Positions 43,421-53,165 of a stretch of 64,000 bases of DNA are shown piece by piece. Each line of letters begins with the position of its first letter. Position 1 is the first letter of the stretch. The notes under the pieces were generated by a model. That model saw only the letters and a program-made list of their open reading frames with translations, made no database searches and was not told where the DNA came from. Origin of the DNA: an uncultured Shewanella sp. (GTDB taxonomy: Bacteria > Pseudomonadota > Gammaproteobacteria > Enterobacterales > Shewanellaceae); contig NZ_CANMIO010000002.1 of assembly GCF_947497935.1 (NCBI RefSeq), positions 124,001-188,000 on the forward strand, written 5' to 3'. Both the position numbers and the translations under genes were made by a program.

Positions 43421-44404
43421 TTGAAACTTGAAAATCTCGCACGTATCGATTTAAACCTATTGGTTATCTTGCAAGTGCTATTAGAGGAGCAGAGCGTCAC
43501 TCGTGCCGCCAACCGCTTACACCTCAGCCAGTCGGCTCTGAGTAAAAGTTTAAATCGCTTAAGGGATACTCTTGGGGATCCGCTTTTCCTGCGTACCGCT
43601 CATGGACTTAAGCCAACAGCCCACGCAGTACATTTAGGCAAAATCCTGCCCCAAAGCCTTCAAAGCTTGTATCAACTGACACTGCCGCCAAGCTTTACGC
43701 CCCATAACAGTACGCGGCAGTTTTCGTTTGCCATGGTGGAAAGCGCCTACGAAACCCTGCTGCCTTACTTTATCGGCACATTACTCAATCGCGCTCCCAA
43801 CCTTAAGCTCGATAGCTTTGTTTGGAGCGAGAATTCGATGCAGGCGATTCAACAAGGGCAGATTGACTTTGGCATTGCTGGTCGCGAACTGCACCCGCAA
43901 TCGGCCTTCCAAGTGGATAGACTGCCCGAAGGTGTCGCTCATCAAACCCTGTTTACCGATCATCAGCTATGTTTGGTTCGCCAAGATCACCCCATTCTCT
44001 CTGCTGTAGCTGCGGGTCATTGGGATCTGACTGTCTATCTAGAGATGTCACATGTGCAGGTGCGCTGTGAAGGAAATGACTGGTGGGCACTAGACTATCA
44101 TCTCGCTGATTTAGGCCATCATCGCCGCCTGAGCACTATCGTTCCCGATTTCTATGGCGCTGCGAGTGTTTGCGCCCATAGCGATTTGATTTTTACTTTA
44201 CCGGCGAGCTTTGCCCAACATGCGAAGAAACTCTACCCCTTAGTGGAGTTGCCACTACCAATTGAGTTTATTCCGCTGGCCTACGTACTGCTCTGGCATG
44301 AGCGAAGTGCTGAAGATCCTGGGCATAGATGGGTTAAAGAGATTATCTGTGAGAGTGTCGCCAAGGCATTTTTAAATAGTGATAGCACTAAGCTTGTAAA
44401 TTAG
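43421..44404 (+). CDS. LysR-family regulator divergent from the MFS exporter
   Basis: A 327-residue LysR protein with the HTH SVTRAANRLHLSQSALSKSL and a full sensor domain. TTG start (43421) with GAGGAA upstream; no in-frame ATG is better placed. The 100-bp divergent promoter with the MFS gene and no other neighbours suggest that it controls the exporter. Confidence 0.86.
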   Translation: MKLENLARIDLNLLVILQVLLEEQSVTRAANRLHLSQSALSKSLNRLRDTLGDPLFLRTAHGLKPTAHAVHLGKILPQSLQSLYQLTLPPSFTPHNSTRQFSFAMVESAYETLLPYFIGTLLNRAPNLKLDSFVWSENSMQAIQQGQIDFGIAGRELHPQSAFQVDRLPEGVAHQTLFTDHQLCLVRQDHPILSAVAAGHWDLTVYLEMSHVQVRCEGNDWWALDYHLADLGHHRRLSTIVPDFYGAASVCAHSDLIFTLPASFAQHAKKLYPLVELPLPIEFIPLAYVLLWHERSAEDPGHRWVKEIICESVAKAFLNSDSTKLVN

Positions 44405-44553
44405 ATTAACCTTTATTAACGTGATCTTGGTTCAAATAGACGGCAGTATAATATTCAACAGTTAGCCTTAAGCATCACGAACAAAAGACTAAGCCATTCA
44501 GTCTTCATTCATCTTCTTCGTGTAAGCTAACATTAAGATATTTTGGAGAACAT

Positions 44554-44883
44554 ATGATTTATAGCCAATTTCAGAACAATCCGATGCAGAACCGATTTTC
44601 AGGTACCCGTGGCTGGTTAGCATTCGTTATCGGAATCGCGTTTATGACATTAGCCTTAGTCGCGCTACCATTTCTACTCCTGTTTGGTGCCATCACTTTT
44701 GTGGCCTTGAGCCTATTTGGACGGGTATACCTTAAACGTCAACTTGCTCGCTTTCAAAAACAGCAAGCGAATAAAGAGTTCCAGTATAGTGAAGAGTTTC
44801 AGGAGGCGATTTATAAAGAAGCGCCGACCTCTGCACCACACAAAGGCCGTACGTTTGAACACAATCCTAACGAGCCAATTTAA
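44554..44883 (+). CDS. small inner-membrane protein of unknown function
   Basis: A 109-residue protein with two hydrophobic helices (about 20-40 and 42-58; WLAFVIGIAFMTLALVALPF), then a basic and charged cytosolic tail. Ribosome site TTGGAGAA. No named domain is recognised. It is convergent with the DUF885 gene after 8 bp, and no shared terminator is visible. Confidence 0.7.
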   Translation: MIYSQFQNNPMQNRFSGTRGWLAFVIGIAFMTLALVALPFLLLFGAITFVALSLFGRVYLKRQLARFQKQQANKEFQYSEEFQEAIYKEAPTSAPHKGRTFEHNPNEPI

Positions 44884-44891
44884 CTAGAGCG

Positions 44892-46169
44892 TCAAGCAGG
44901 TAAAATAACCATATCCGACGCGTTTAGAGGTCTAGATAACAGGCTTTCGAAACGCGTCCATTTTTCTGCTTTAGTGTCAGCTTTTGCCTCGACCCATGCA
45001 GCTACAGCATCTTCACCCACGCTATAATTAATCACGTAAGAACGATTGCGTTCGTAAAACTTTACTCGCTGTTTGGCGCGAGACTCTGGATATAGCGCAC
45101 CGTCAATCAACATCTTTTCGGCCGTTTCGGCATCGACCTGCTTATCGGTTAGAGATTGGCTGACATAGTTCTCATAGTAGCCCAGCTTTTTAACCAATTT
45201 TAATATCTTGTGAAACAGGGCGAGATCGCCCTCTAAACCTGCCAGCGGCATTAGCACGTCACGCTCAAAAGCCAACACCTCTTCATCGGTCATGATCAGA
45301 CTCAGCGCATAGTTAGCGCTTCCCTCTGACAGGTAAGAGATAGGGCTATACAAAGGATAGATGGCGTATTCTAGCCATTGCTTAGCCTTCACCAACTTCT
45401 GCTCTTGTAAAACATTGAATACGTGATGCCCAGGATAGCCTTCATGAGAGGCCAACTCTAAATATCGTTCAATGCCTAGAGGTTGATCTTGGTTTAACTG
45501 GATTAAACTGTGAGAGCCCCCCTTGTACCAGTTATACGCTGTCCACACCTTATCGTTCACATATTCAATTTCAAAACTTTCATTTTCGGGTAAGTCCATA
45601 TGCTTGCGAGTGAGTGCCCGCGCAATATCCACCGAAGCGCTAAATACCTCAGTGGCCTTGTCTTTAGGGACAATAAATTGCGATTTAAACGCATTATATC
45701 GATCGGTAAGCGAGCCTTCTCCCGGTAATAGCGACTCTATGTCGACCAGTACTTGTTGATGCTCGCTCAAGGAATAGGGGCTAAGATGACAATCGTATAA
45801 AGCAATGGCTTCTTCATCAAAACTCAACTGTTTACCTTGTAAAAAATTAAGGTAAGCGCCGATGGAGTGCCACTGAGTCTTCAAAAATTGATAACGTTCG
45901 CTGAGTTCATCTACTGTTAGCTGTAGCCCTAACGTTGCCAATAGCTCAGAACCAACTTGATGCTGATTTAACAGATCGGGGATAGGCTGCCAATAGGTTT
46001 CTTTCTGCCACTCTTTTGGGCCGTAATAAGCGTCGACATAATAACTATCATGCTGACCAACAGCCAAAGCGAGCTTGATATAACGCTCTGCAAACTGATT
46101 CAGGGCTTGCTGCTGTGCGTCATTGGATAATGTTGAAGCACTAGTTTGTTCAGTATCAAATTGTGGCAA
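44892..46169 (-). CDS. DUF885-family HExxH peptidase-like protein
   Basis: A 425-residue protein with the DUF885 signature HEGYPGHH (SHEGYPGHHVFNV, about residue 245), matching HExxH plus an adjacent His, and a downstream Glu in SEGSANYAL that could complete the zinc site. No signal peptide is seen, unlike most DUF885 lipoproteins. Substrate unknown. Clear ATG start. Confidence 0.8.
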   Translation of the reverse strand: MPQFDTEQTSASTLSNDAQQQALNQFAERYIKLALAVGQHDSYYVDAYYGPKEWQKETYWQPIPDLLNQHQVGSELLATLGLQLTVDELSERYQFLKTQWHSIGAYLNFLQGKQLSFDEEAIALYDCHLSPYSLSEHQQVLVDIESLLPGEGSLTDRYNAFKSQFIVPKDKATEVFSASVDIARALTRKHMDLPENESFEIEYVNDKVWTAYNWYKGGSHSLIQLNQDQPLGIERYLELASHEGYPGHHVFNVLQEQKLVKAKQWLEYAIYPLYSPISYLSEGSANYALSLIMTDEEVLAFERDVLMPLAGLEGDLALFHKILKLVKKLGYYENYVSQSLTDKQVDAETAEKMLIDGALYPESRAKQRVKFYERNRSYVINYSVGEDAVAAWVEAKADTKAEKWTRFESLLSRPLNASDMVILPA

Positions 46170-46483
46170 GAGAACTCCTATCGAGTAAACAGATAATCAA
46201 AATCACGCCACAGTATACATTATACAATAATGATGTCGATTGAGTAATTTGACTAACTAGTCACCCAGTATAGAAGATCAGGATCGCGCAGTGCTGGTCT
46301 TTATAACCTTTTACGGCAAATAACACCGCTAAACCAAAAGGTTTAACATGAAGAGAATTCATTAGCCGAGATCAATTCTGTCAAACTTACACTATCGAAA
46401 CCAACAATACTTTAGCCCTTATAGTGCATATTTATTCCAAATGCATCGACCTTTCTAGAGGGATTATCTTGTAAAATGAGTCA
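46170..46483. other. 314-bp intergenic region
   Basis: No ORF, hairpin or repeat that I can support. It holds the promoter of the DUF885 gene on one side and the 3' end of the Sel1 gene on the other. Confidence 0.5.
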
Positions 46484-47905
46484 TCAATCATCGGGCTCAG
46501 ATAACAGCTCTGCCGCTTTATTTAATGACACAAGCTCTTGCTCTGACTTGGTAACCGCGAGCACTGCATCAACTTGCTGCGCCAATGAATGCCATAACGG
46601 CAAGATAACATCCAACTCTGTTTGACTAGCTCGCTCTCTCGCCATTTTGAGTAACGCTGCGGCAGAAACCACATCGATACGCCCCAAGATCCCATCGGCA
46701 AGCGCAATACTGAGCTCAATCATGGCCGGTACGCTATGACCATACTTAATCACCTCTCGCAGATAGGCTTCTGCTTGTGACAGATCTTGCCCAAGGGCGC
46801 TGTCATCATGCAACATCTCCTGCGCACAGGAGAACATAGCGTCCACCTGCCCCTGCTCTGCCGCTTCAGCCATCCAATAGGCACTCTTAATGCTGTCTTG
46901 CTCGCAGCCTTCGCCACGAGCCAGCATCAAGGCTAAATGGTATTGAGCGTGGGGGAATCCAGCCTGAGCCGCTCGATGAATATACTTGTAAGCATTTTCT
47001 AAATCGGCCTGCTGGTAATAGAGTACGCCTAAATTCGCCATCGCCTCCGATTGCTCCAGCTTAGCCGCTTCACTGAGGTATTGCTGCGCCAGACTAGAGT
47101 CTGCAGCAAACTGCTTGCTGCCCACTAAATAAAAATAACCTAATAGCGCCATCGCATTCGCGATCCCAGCATCGGCAGCCTTAGCAATTGCAAGCTCTCC
47201 CGCAACTACATCAGTCTCGCCACTATACCCGTGGATCAAAGATACCCCATGCTCAAACAAAGCATTTAGATCTTTTGTCGATGCTTGAGTAAACCAGTAG
47301 CTCGCCTGCTTAAATGACGCCGTTGACCGCTCTTCTACCGCGTCTTCACGACTATCTTGCAACGCCAGCTCCTGCTCCCGTTGCATCAAAGCCCGGGTCT
47401 TTAATGACATCCCCACCAAGTACTGCGACTCTGGATCTCGCTCCATAACAGCGCGGTAGCACAGGTCTCTTCCCGCTAACGAGTCAAAATCTTCGAAGTA
47501 ATATTCAGGTTTATCTTGCTTGGTCACGGTAACAAATAGTGACTCAACCAAAGACAAAAGCTGCTTAATAGAACGCTCGCTTAATTGCTGCAGTTGCTCG
47601 GGGGTAAGGTGATACTTTTCAGGATGGGCGCCACGGTTGCCATCGGCCCTGAGCTTGTGCAGTGCGCGAGTGGTTTTAACGTTAATGAGTCGATGCTGAT
47701 TAAGCTGTTCGATACGGTCATATAGGTTAGGGCTTTCGAAGCGGATCTTCTTAGGCTCACCTAGCAAACTTGTGAGCTTATGACTAAAACTGCGTACATG
47801 TAGCAGCGCCTGAGTCGGTACATCTTTTACATAACTTTTGGCCTTGCGATAGTCCTCGCCTAATTCGGCTGAGAACAGATTGACGAACTCAATATCGTTC
47901 AACAA
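46484..47905 (-). CDS. DUF4145-Sel1-repeat protein
   Basis: A 473-residue cytoplasmic protein. The N-terminal part (about 1-120) resembles DUF4145 (HKLRADGNRGAHPEKYHL), which occurs next to restriction and defence proteins and elsewhere. The rest contains several Sel1-like tetratricopeptide repeats such as ANAMALLGYFYLVG, SEAMANLGVLYYQ and PHAQYHLALMLARGEG. It probably scaffolds protein interactions. Starts at TTG with AGGGG upstream. A specific role is not visible. Confidence 0.75.
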   Translation of the reverse strand: MLNDIEFVNLFSAELGEDYRKAKSYVKDVPTQALLHVRSFSHKLTSLLGEPKKIRFESPNLYDRIEQLNQHRLINVKTTRALHKLRADGNRGAHPEKYHLTPEQLQQLSERSIKQLLSLVESLFVTVTKQDKPEYYFEDFDSLAGRDLCYRAVMERDPESQYLVGMSLKTRALMQREQELALQDSREDAVEERSTASFKQASYWFTQASTKDLNALFEHGVSLIHGYSGETDVVAGELAIAKAADAGIANAMALLGYFYLVGSKQFAADSSLAQQYLSEAAKLEQSEAMANLGVLYYQQADLENAYKYIHRAAQAGFPHAQYHLALMLARGEGCEQDSIKSAYWMAEAAEQGQVDAMFSCAQEMLHDDSALGQDLSQAEAYLREVIKYGHSVPAMIELSIALADGILGRIDVVSAAALLKMARERASQTELDVILPLWHSLAQQVDAVLAVTKSEQELVSLNKAAELLSEPDD

Positions 47906-48016
47906 GACATTTACCCCTAATCAAGAATAACCCTAAGCTTTTCAGATAATAGGCTAGGTTTTGCAGCGCACACAAGCGTACTGCTGCAAACCTAGTAGAG
48001 TAGTCGCAACCTGGCG

Positions 48017-48751
48017 TTACTCTTCGTTTTGGATGTTGCCAGGAGTGTCAGGTGTTGGACGTGACACCATATACAAGCGGAAAAGTGCCACGTTCACGAA
48101 CAAGCCGAAAAAGGCCACGATGACTTCACCGACAAGCTGTACAGGCATACCACCAAGTTGAGTCAACTGCGCCAACATACCACCAAATAGCGATAATGGA
48201 ATATAGAGCAATAACACCACGATCGTTTTAAGGGCGATAGGACCACTAAAGCTAAAGCTGCGCTTAATCGCCTCCATAGGTGTGAGACGCTCAACCACGA
48301 CCATAAAGTTAACGAACGCCAAACGCGCAAACAGATAGATACTTCCCACTAAACCAATAATACCCAGAGTTGGGTTAATGGCGAGCAGAATAAATACTGG
48401 CGCGAGTACAGCAAGCCCCGAGAACACACCGGCCAATAAGAGTGCTGGCACAAAGTTCAAGCTGGTCTTCAAGATCATCCCATTAGACGGGCTATGACCC
48501 TGAGAGCGGATCTCTAAAAATAGCGTTAATGCCGCAATCAAGAACGAGAACACTAGCAGTAATACCAACATGGCAACCATGTGGCTGGTACCAAATTGAG
48601 GGTTTTCGAGGTCTGCTGCACTAATTTCTAAACTTAGCCATAGCTGTATACCAACCTGCACAAATAGAATTGGTACAAACAAAAACGCTAACTGACTAAT
48701 ATTGTTTCGAAAAAAATTAAAAGCTTGAGTCAATATTGCTGACAATGGCAT
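48017..48751 (-). CDS. multi-pass inner-membrane protein (YciC-like/DUF975-like)
   Basis: A 244-residue membrane protein with about six hydrophobic helices (FLFVPILFVQVGIQLWL, MLVLLLVFSFLIAALTLFLE and others) and the loop VVERLTPMEAIKRSFSF, typical of the YciC/UPF0259 group of unknown function. It has no enzyme motif. Start at ATG 48751 with GGAA upstream. It is separated by 111 bp from the Sel1 gene in the same direction. Confidence 0.7.
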   Translation of the reverse strand: MPLSAILTQAFNFFRNNISQLAFLFVPILFVQVGIQLWLSLEISAADLENPQFGTSHMVAMLVLLLVFSFLIAALTLFLEIRSQGHSPSNGMILKTSLNFVPALLLAGVFSGLAVLAPVFILLAINPTLGIIGLVGSIYLFARLAFVNFMVVVERLTPMEAIKRSFSFSGPIALKTIVVLLLYIPLSLFGGMLAQLTQLGGMPVQLVGEVIVAFFGLFVNVALFRLYMVSRPTPDTPGNIQNEE

Positions 48752-48934
48752 AGGGTTTTCCAAAAGATAAAATTCAATAACACGAGTTAAAGCTAAGGAT
48801 ACCCAAGTTTGTAAATTAATGCACAGTTGAAATCACCAATTACTGACGAGTCATAAACAAAAAATGCAAACGAATTGTTAAAAACGTTAGAATGAGCAAT
48901 TATTCAAAGATTAGACGACACAAGGATAGCCTCG

Positions 48935-49453
48935 ATGAAATCAATGACTGCAACTCTACTTACGATAACAGCTTTACTAAGTACTCCTGCAAGCGCAGGG
49001 ATTTTAGACCAACTAGGCCAAGCAACTGCAACAGCTAACGAGCAAACCGAGCAGACTCAATCGAGTGATTTAGTTGGCACTGTTATGTCTCAACTAGGCC
49101 TTAGCCAGACTCAAGCCGAAGGTGGTTTGGGAAGCTTACTCTCGCTAGCGCAGAGTTCTTTAGGTAGTAATGACTTCAGCTCGATAGCCGATTCAATTCC
49201 TGGTATTGACGGGCTTTTAAGTGCGACACCTGAACTCGATAGCGACTCAGGTATGTCAGGGCTACTCTCGAAAGCGGGTGGTTTAGGTGAATCCTTGCAA
49301 GGTGGCGCCATGGTTTATGATGCATTTGAAAAGTTGGGCATTTCTAAAGAACTCGCTGCGCCTATGGTTGATATCGTCAAAGGCTACTTAGATACAAATG
49401 GCAGTGAGGGTACCTCAGATCTGCTGATGAAAGGCCTAAATTCAATTTTATAG
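48935..49453 (+). CDS. DUF2780 (VcgC/VcgE-type) secreted protein
   Basis: A 172-residue protein with a signal peptide ending near PASAGI and a Gly/Ser-rich body (GGLGSLLSLAQSSLGSNDFS, SGMSGLLSKAGGLGESLQGG) ending in the DUF2780 helix region KLGISKELAAPMVDIVKGY. Vibrio VcgC/VcgE belong here; function unknown. It lies 103 bp before the TerB-type gene in the same direction. Confidence 0.82.
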   Translation: MKSMTATLLTITALLSTPASAGILDQLGQATATANEQTEQTQSSDLVGTVMSQLGLSQTQAEGGLGSLLSLAQSSLGSNDFSSIADSIPGIDGLLSATPELDSDSGMSGLLSKAGGLGESLQGGAMVYDAFEKLGISKELAAPMVDIVKGYLDTNGSEGTSDLLMKGLNSIL

Positions 49454-49556
49454 ACCTCGATTCTCCTTCTCAGCGATTGGATAATTGTTGAGAAGGAACT
49501 CTCTGCCATAATTAAACTCTAATAACCTGTCATTCCCGTAAGGTTTAGGAGCCGAT

Positions 49557-50018
49557 ATGATCGCTAAGCTCAAACAGTTTTTCGCTAATCCACAGACAAT
49601 ACTCTCAGATGAAGAGCGCGCGGAGCATTTGAACCTTGCAGCAGCAAGTTTATTGCTGGAAGTGGTGATGGCGGATGAGAACATGTCGGAACAAGAAGCT
49701 AAACTACTGCCAAGCTTATTAACCACCACCCTAAACTTAGCCAGCGATGAGGTACATGGCTTGATCCATGATGCTAAAAAATCGCAGCAAAACTCCACTT
49801 CACTATATGAGTTTACTCAAGCGATCAATGACAGTTTCGATATCAATCAGAAGCAACAGTTGATCCTCTCCATGTGGCAGCTGGCTTACGCCGATGGTCA
49901 CTTGTGTCAGTATGAAGACCAGATCATTCGCCGCACAGCAGAGCTTTTGTATTTACGTCATAGCGAACTCATTCAAATGCGCAATATCGCGATGGAGCAA
50001 AAAGATAAATCTTCTTAG
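49557..50018 (+). CDS. TerB-family protein
   Basis: A 153-residue all-helical TerB-type protein with two acidic metal-binding-like motifs, MADENMSEQEAK and YADGHLCQYEDQIIRR. TerB proteins bind calcium-like cations in the tellurite-resistance complex; isolated homologues like this one occur widely with unknown role. No other ter gene is nearby. Convergent with the LysR gene 50072. Confidence 0.85.
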   Translation: MIAKLKQFFANPQTILSDEERAEHLNLAAASLLLEVVMADENMSEQEAKLLPSLLTTTLNLASDEVHGLIHDAKKSQQNSTSLYEFTQAINDSFDINQKQQLILSMWQLAYADGHLCQYEDQIIRRTAELLYLRHSELIQMRNIAMEQKDKSS

Positions 50019-50071
50019 GCTAGAGATTTATGATCTTTAAATCCTCCGGTAAGCAAAGGTTACCCTTTAAG

Positions 50072-51028
50072 CTAATCGGTAATTTGCTCCAAAATATAAG
50101 CTTTGATACCACCGACAAAGCCTTCTGGGCAGTTACAAGCATGATCACAACGTGATAGTAGCGAATAACTAGGTTTACCTATTACAGAGTGCAGCAGCTC
50201 ATATTGCTCAGCGCACATTCTTACAGCCTTTAAGCCATGAATGACCCCAACAAAATCTGCAGCGCAATGAGTACCTAAAAATGAAATTGCATCACTACTG
50301 CGCAATTTTGTAATCAGCCCTGCTAAGCTATGGGTTTTATAAACAGAGCCTAAAGCTAGTTGGTTTTGCTCACAATAAGCTTCCAGTGGGTCCCGAATAT
50401 CGTTAAACCCTTCAATCGCTGTTACCACAAAGGGGTAGTGAGCGATATCCACTAAAGATAACCCACTAAACCACACAGGATGCTCCTCGCGAGCAACAAT
50501 ATACACAAACTGACCCGTTCCAATAGGTGTGGCCATTAGCGTCGATTTATACCTCTTCAAAGCCTCTTGAGTACCATGATCGTCATCTTGTATAACGGCC
50601 AGACACATGCCGCCTTGCAGCATCTCTTCACAGGTTTGTGGCCTTACATGCTTAATGTGAGTAGAAGCGCTCAAACTACAGCTTTCCAACTCGCAATCAA
50701 TAAACTCAGGTAGCCCTACGGATAGGGTGGGAGGGACCGCAATTGTGCACTCCTTCTTAGGCGTTAAGCAGATCTCTGTAACACTAATATCCGATAACAA
50801 CTCGCTGATTTCACAAATTTTAGGGTATATAGCCTTCGCTCTAGCTGTTGGAATGAAACCTTCCTTTTTTCTTATGAAGAGCGAGTCTTGGTAATATTCC
50901 CTTAAACTTGAAAGATAACGAGTCACTTTAGAGTTCGAGATTCGGAACTGCCGAGAAGTCTCACCACAGCATCCCGTTTCATAAACAGACTTAAAAATCA
51001 CCAGCGCCTTCACATCGACGTCTATCAT
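50072..51028 (-). CDS. LysR-family regulator, divergent from a triheme cytochrome
   Basis: A 318-residue LysR protein. The HTH region (CCGETSRQFRISNSKVTRYL) has unusual cysteines, and the sensor domain is cysteine-rich (LAVIQD, FLGTHCAADF, SRCDHACNCP), which is atypical. Ribosome site AAGGAAC. It is divergent from the small cytochrome at 51232, the probable target. Redox sensing by its cysteines is a possibility, but not shown. Confidence 0.82.
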   Translation of the reverse strand: MIDVDVKALVIFKSVYETGCCGETSRQFRISNSKVTRYLSSLREYYQDSLFIRKKEGFIPTARAKAIYPKICEISELLSDISVTEICLTPKKECTIAVPPTLSVGLPEFIDCELESCSLSASTHIKHVRPQTCEEMLQGGMCLAVIQDDDHGTQEALKRYKSTLMATPIGTGQFVYIVAREEHPVWFSGLSLVDIAHYPFVVTAIEGFNDIRDPLEAYCEQNQLALGSVYKTHSLAGLITKLRSSDAISFLGTHCAADFVGVIHGLKAVRMCAEQYELLHSVIGKPSYSLLSRCDHACNCPEGFVGGIKAYILEQITD

Positions 51029-51231
51029 CGTCAGTTCCTTAATTTACCTAGGGTTATTTTTAATTATTGAAATTGTATTTTCTTTAAACTGAAAATATTG
51101 CTTTGCACTGCAAATACTCACCTCTAAAAATACAATACCAATAATTCTAGGTAGAATACGCTCCATAGATAGGCCACTGAAAAATAACGCTTAAAAGTAT
51201 CGTATTTCAACAACTTATAGGACGACGACAG

Positions 51232-51537
51232 ATGAAAAAGCTTACGGTTTTATTACTATTACTAGTTAGTACAAACGCTTCTGCCCTCGATAGTTGTAAT
51301 GAATGCCATGATGAAAAATGGCAGCAAACACCAGCTCATGTTTGGATCGATACCGAAGTTCATCTAGATGCAGTCAGCTGCATGGATTGCCACCGCTGGA
51401 AAGAGGGAGATGATCTACCTCCCGTACTCCCAAGCCAAAAGACCTTGGAAAAAGATTGCGGTCTCTGTCATCACACGCCTGAAGATTTAGCGCGAAAGAT
51501 GAACATGCAGCAATACCAGCAAGAAGCAGACGAATAG
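51232..51537 (+). CDS. small secreted triheme cytochrome c
   Basis: A 101-residue protein: signal peptide (to about NASALD) and three CxxCH sites, CNECH (22-26), CMDCH (50-54) and CGLCH (76-80), with additional His for axial ligands (PAHVW, EVHLD, HHTPED). It is shorter than the tetraheme cytochromes such as ArdB (18155). No reductase subunit is adjacent, only two LysR genes, so it may be a free electron shuttle or the remaining half of a lost system. A terminator follows. Confidence 0.85.
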   Translation: MKKLTVLLLLLVSTNASALDSCNECHDEKWQQTPAHVWIDTEVHLDAVSCMDCHRWKEGDDLPPVLPSQKTLEKDCGLCHHTPEDLARKMNMQQYQQEADE

Positions 51538-51559
51538 CACCTATCTAACCAGTCCCTGC

Positions 51560-51597
51560 AAAGGTCCGCACCCTTCATCAGACGCGGGCCTTTTACC
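51560..51597 (+). terminator. terminator after the triheme cytochrome
   Basis: AAAGGTCCGC and GCGGGCCTTT pair over 10 bp (one G-T wobble) with a loop of 14 nt, followed by TTACC. The region 51598-51948 after it has no ORF; GAATCTAGC and GCTAGATTC near 51898 form a 9-bp stem with a long loop that may end the LysR gene at 51949. Confidence 0.7.
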
Positions 51598-51948
51598 TTC
51601 TACGAATCTATCACATCCATTCAGGCGATTTAGTTAACGCCTATCGCTGCATACCGCAAATCAATTTATAAGTTGATCGTAAAATATACCATCAATTAGA
51701 TTGCAGATAGACTTACATGGGGTAATTGCCTCGAAGATCACATAATTTTATTGCTTTAAAACAACCATTTACAATGCACCTTCGTTAGGTAGGACTTTGC
51801 TATAGATAAGGGCGAAAATGGCAAGCAAGCTCACAAACTCCAAATAATATATATGAGTGTGAGTGATGGGAATAGGCTTAAGAAAGGCGTGTAAATCGAA
51901 TCTAGCAAGTGAAGCACAAAAGCTCTAAAACTCGCTAGATTCTTATCA

Positions 51949-52926
51949 TTAAGCCACTTGAGCTAGTTTTTGCTGCTCATAGAGATCTTGGGCAAGTGTC
52001 AGTTTTTGTTGTAATAACTTAGACAGTGCCTGAGAAAAATCACTTTCATGGGACTGATGATATTGTAAGAAGTAAGAGTACCGCTCACGGTTAAGCTTAG
52101 GAAACAGCACATTACTATAAAAATCAGTTGCATCAAGATAGTCGATATCGCTGCGATTATTAAAATAATGATGTGAGAAAATCGAGGCTGTCCAGCAAAT
52201 GTCGTCCGTCTTCGCAACATGGTTCAGTGCCATGGCTAAACTCGTTGTCTTAAAGCTGACTTTGATATCTAAAGAGCGCTCTTTAGCGTAGGTCTCACAA
52301 TAATGCTCAACCAAGCCCACCTTTGAGTAATTGATAAACACTAATTTGTTCTTTAGTAAGCTGTCAAATGTTAGCTCTTGCTTAAAGAATGGATGATCTT
52401 TTTTCGCAGCTAAAAAGAAATATTGAACATCACCGACTTGAACGCTTTTGACCGATTCAGATGCCTTAGAATTAACACTAATCGCGTAGTCAATCTTACC
52501 TTGTGCCAATAGTTCCTGAACATTGTCACTCCAAGGTTGAATAATCACCGACATGTCTCGACCTAGGGTCTGACACACTTCGTTAATTGATTCGACTAAA
52601 AACCCGGATAAATGCTCCTGAGCTGCGATGACTAAGCGATTGCTATCAGGGGAATAGCTGGTTATTTCAGCCATCTGTTCATAGCCCAGCACAATAGACT
52701 TAACGATAGGATACAGCCTGTCAGCCATAAGATTAGGCTCAACACCATACTGACGCCTGATAAACAATTCATCATGGATCACTTCACGCATATTGCTCAG
52801 AGCGCGACTCACCTTAGGCTGAGTGGTGTTAAGTTTCTGTGCCACAACCGAGCCATTTTTAAACTCAACTAACCCTATAAACACCTTAAGAGTAAAATAA
52901 TCTAGCTTTGAAAGTTCCTTACGCAT
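51949..52926 (-). CDS. LysR-family regulator
   Basis: A 325-residue LysR protein (HTH GSVVAQKLNTTQPKVSRALS). Start at ATG 52926 with AAGGG upstream; the frame also opens upstream. Its C-terminal tail is Gln/Leu-rich (LLQQKLTLAQDLYEQQKLAQ). It is convergent with the cytochrome unit and divergent from menD, but neither is a certain target. Confidence 0.84.
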   Translation of the reverse strand: MRKELSKLDYFTLKVFIGLVEFKNGSVVAQKLNTTQPKVSRALSNMREVIHDELFIRRQYGVEPNLMADRLYPIVKSIVLGYEQMAEITSYSPDSNRLVIAAQEHLSGFLVESINEVCQTLGRDMSVIIQPWSDNVQELLAQGKIDYAISVNSKASESVKSVQVGDVQYFFLAAKKDHPFFKQELTFDSLLKNKLVFINYSKVGLVEHYCETYAKERSLDIKVSFKTTSLAMALNHVAKTDDICWTASIFSHHYFNNRSDIDYLDATDFYSNVLFPKLNRERYSYFLQYHQSHESDFSQALSKLLQQKLTLAQDLYEQQKLAQVA

Positions 52927-53165
52927 CAAACCCTTGCCTAAAAACACATTTTATTAATTATTGTATACAAACTATAACACTGAAAAATAAACGGTTTTGC
53001 TACACCTATCACATACATACCTATTTGTAGGTATTAGGAGGTAAAAGACAATCAACCTCAATTTCAGCTATCGCTTACCACTGGGACAAAGAAACCTAAG
53101 TGGGATCATACTCCTTTGCCACAAAGCGAGTTAAACTAAGGCTATCAATGATATGGTACTCATCT

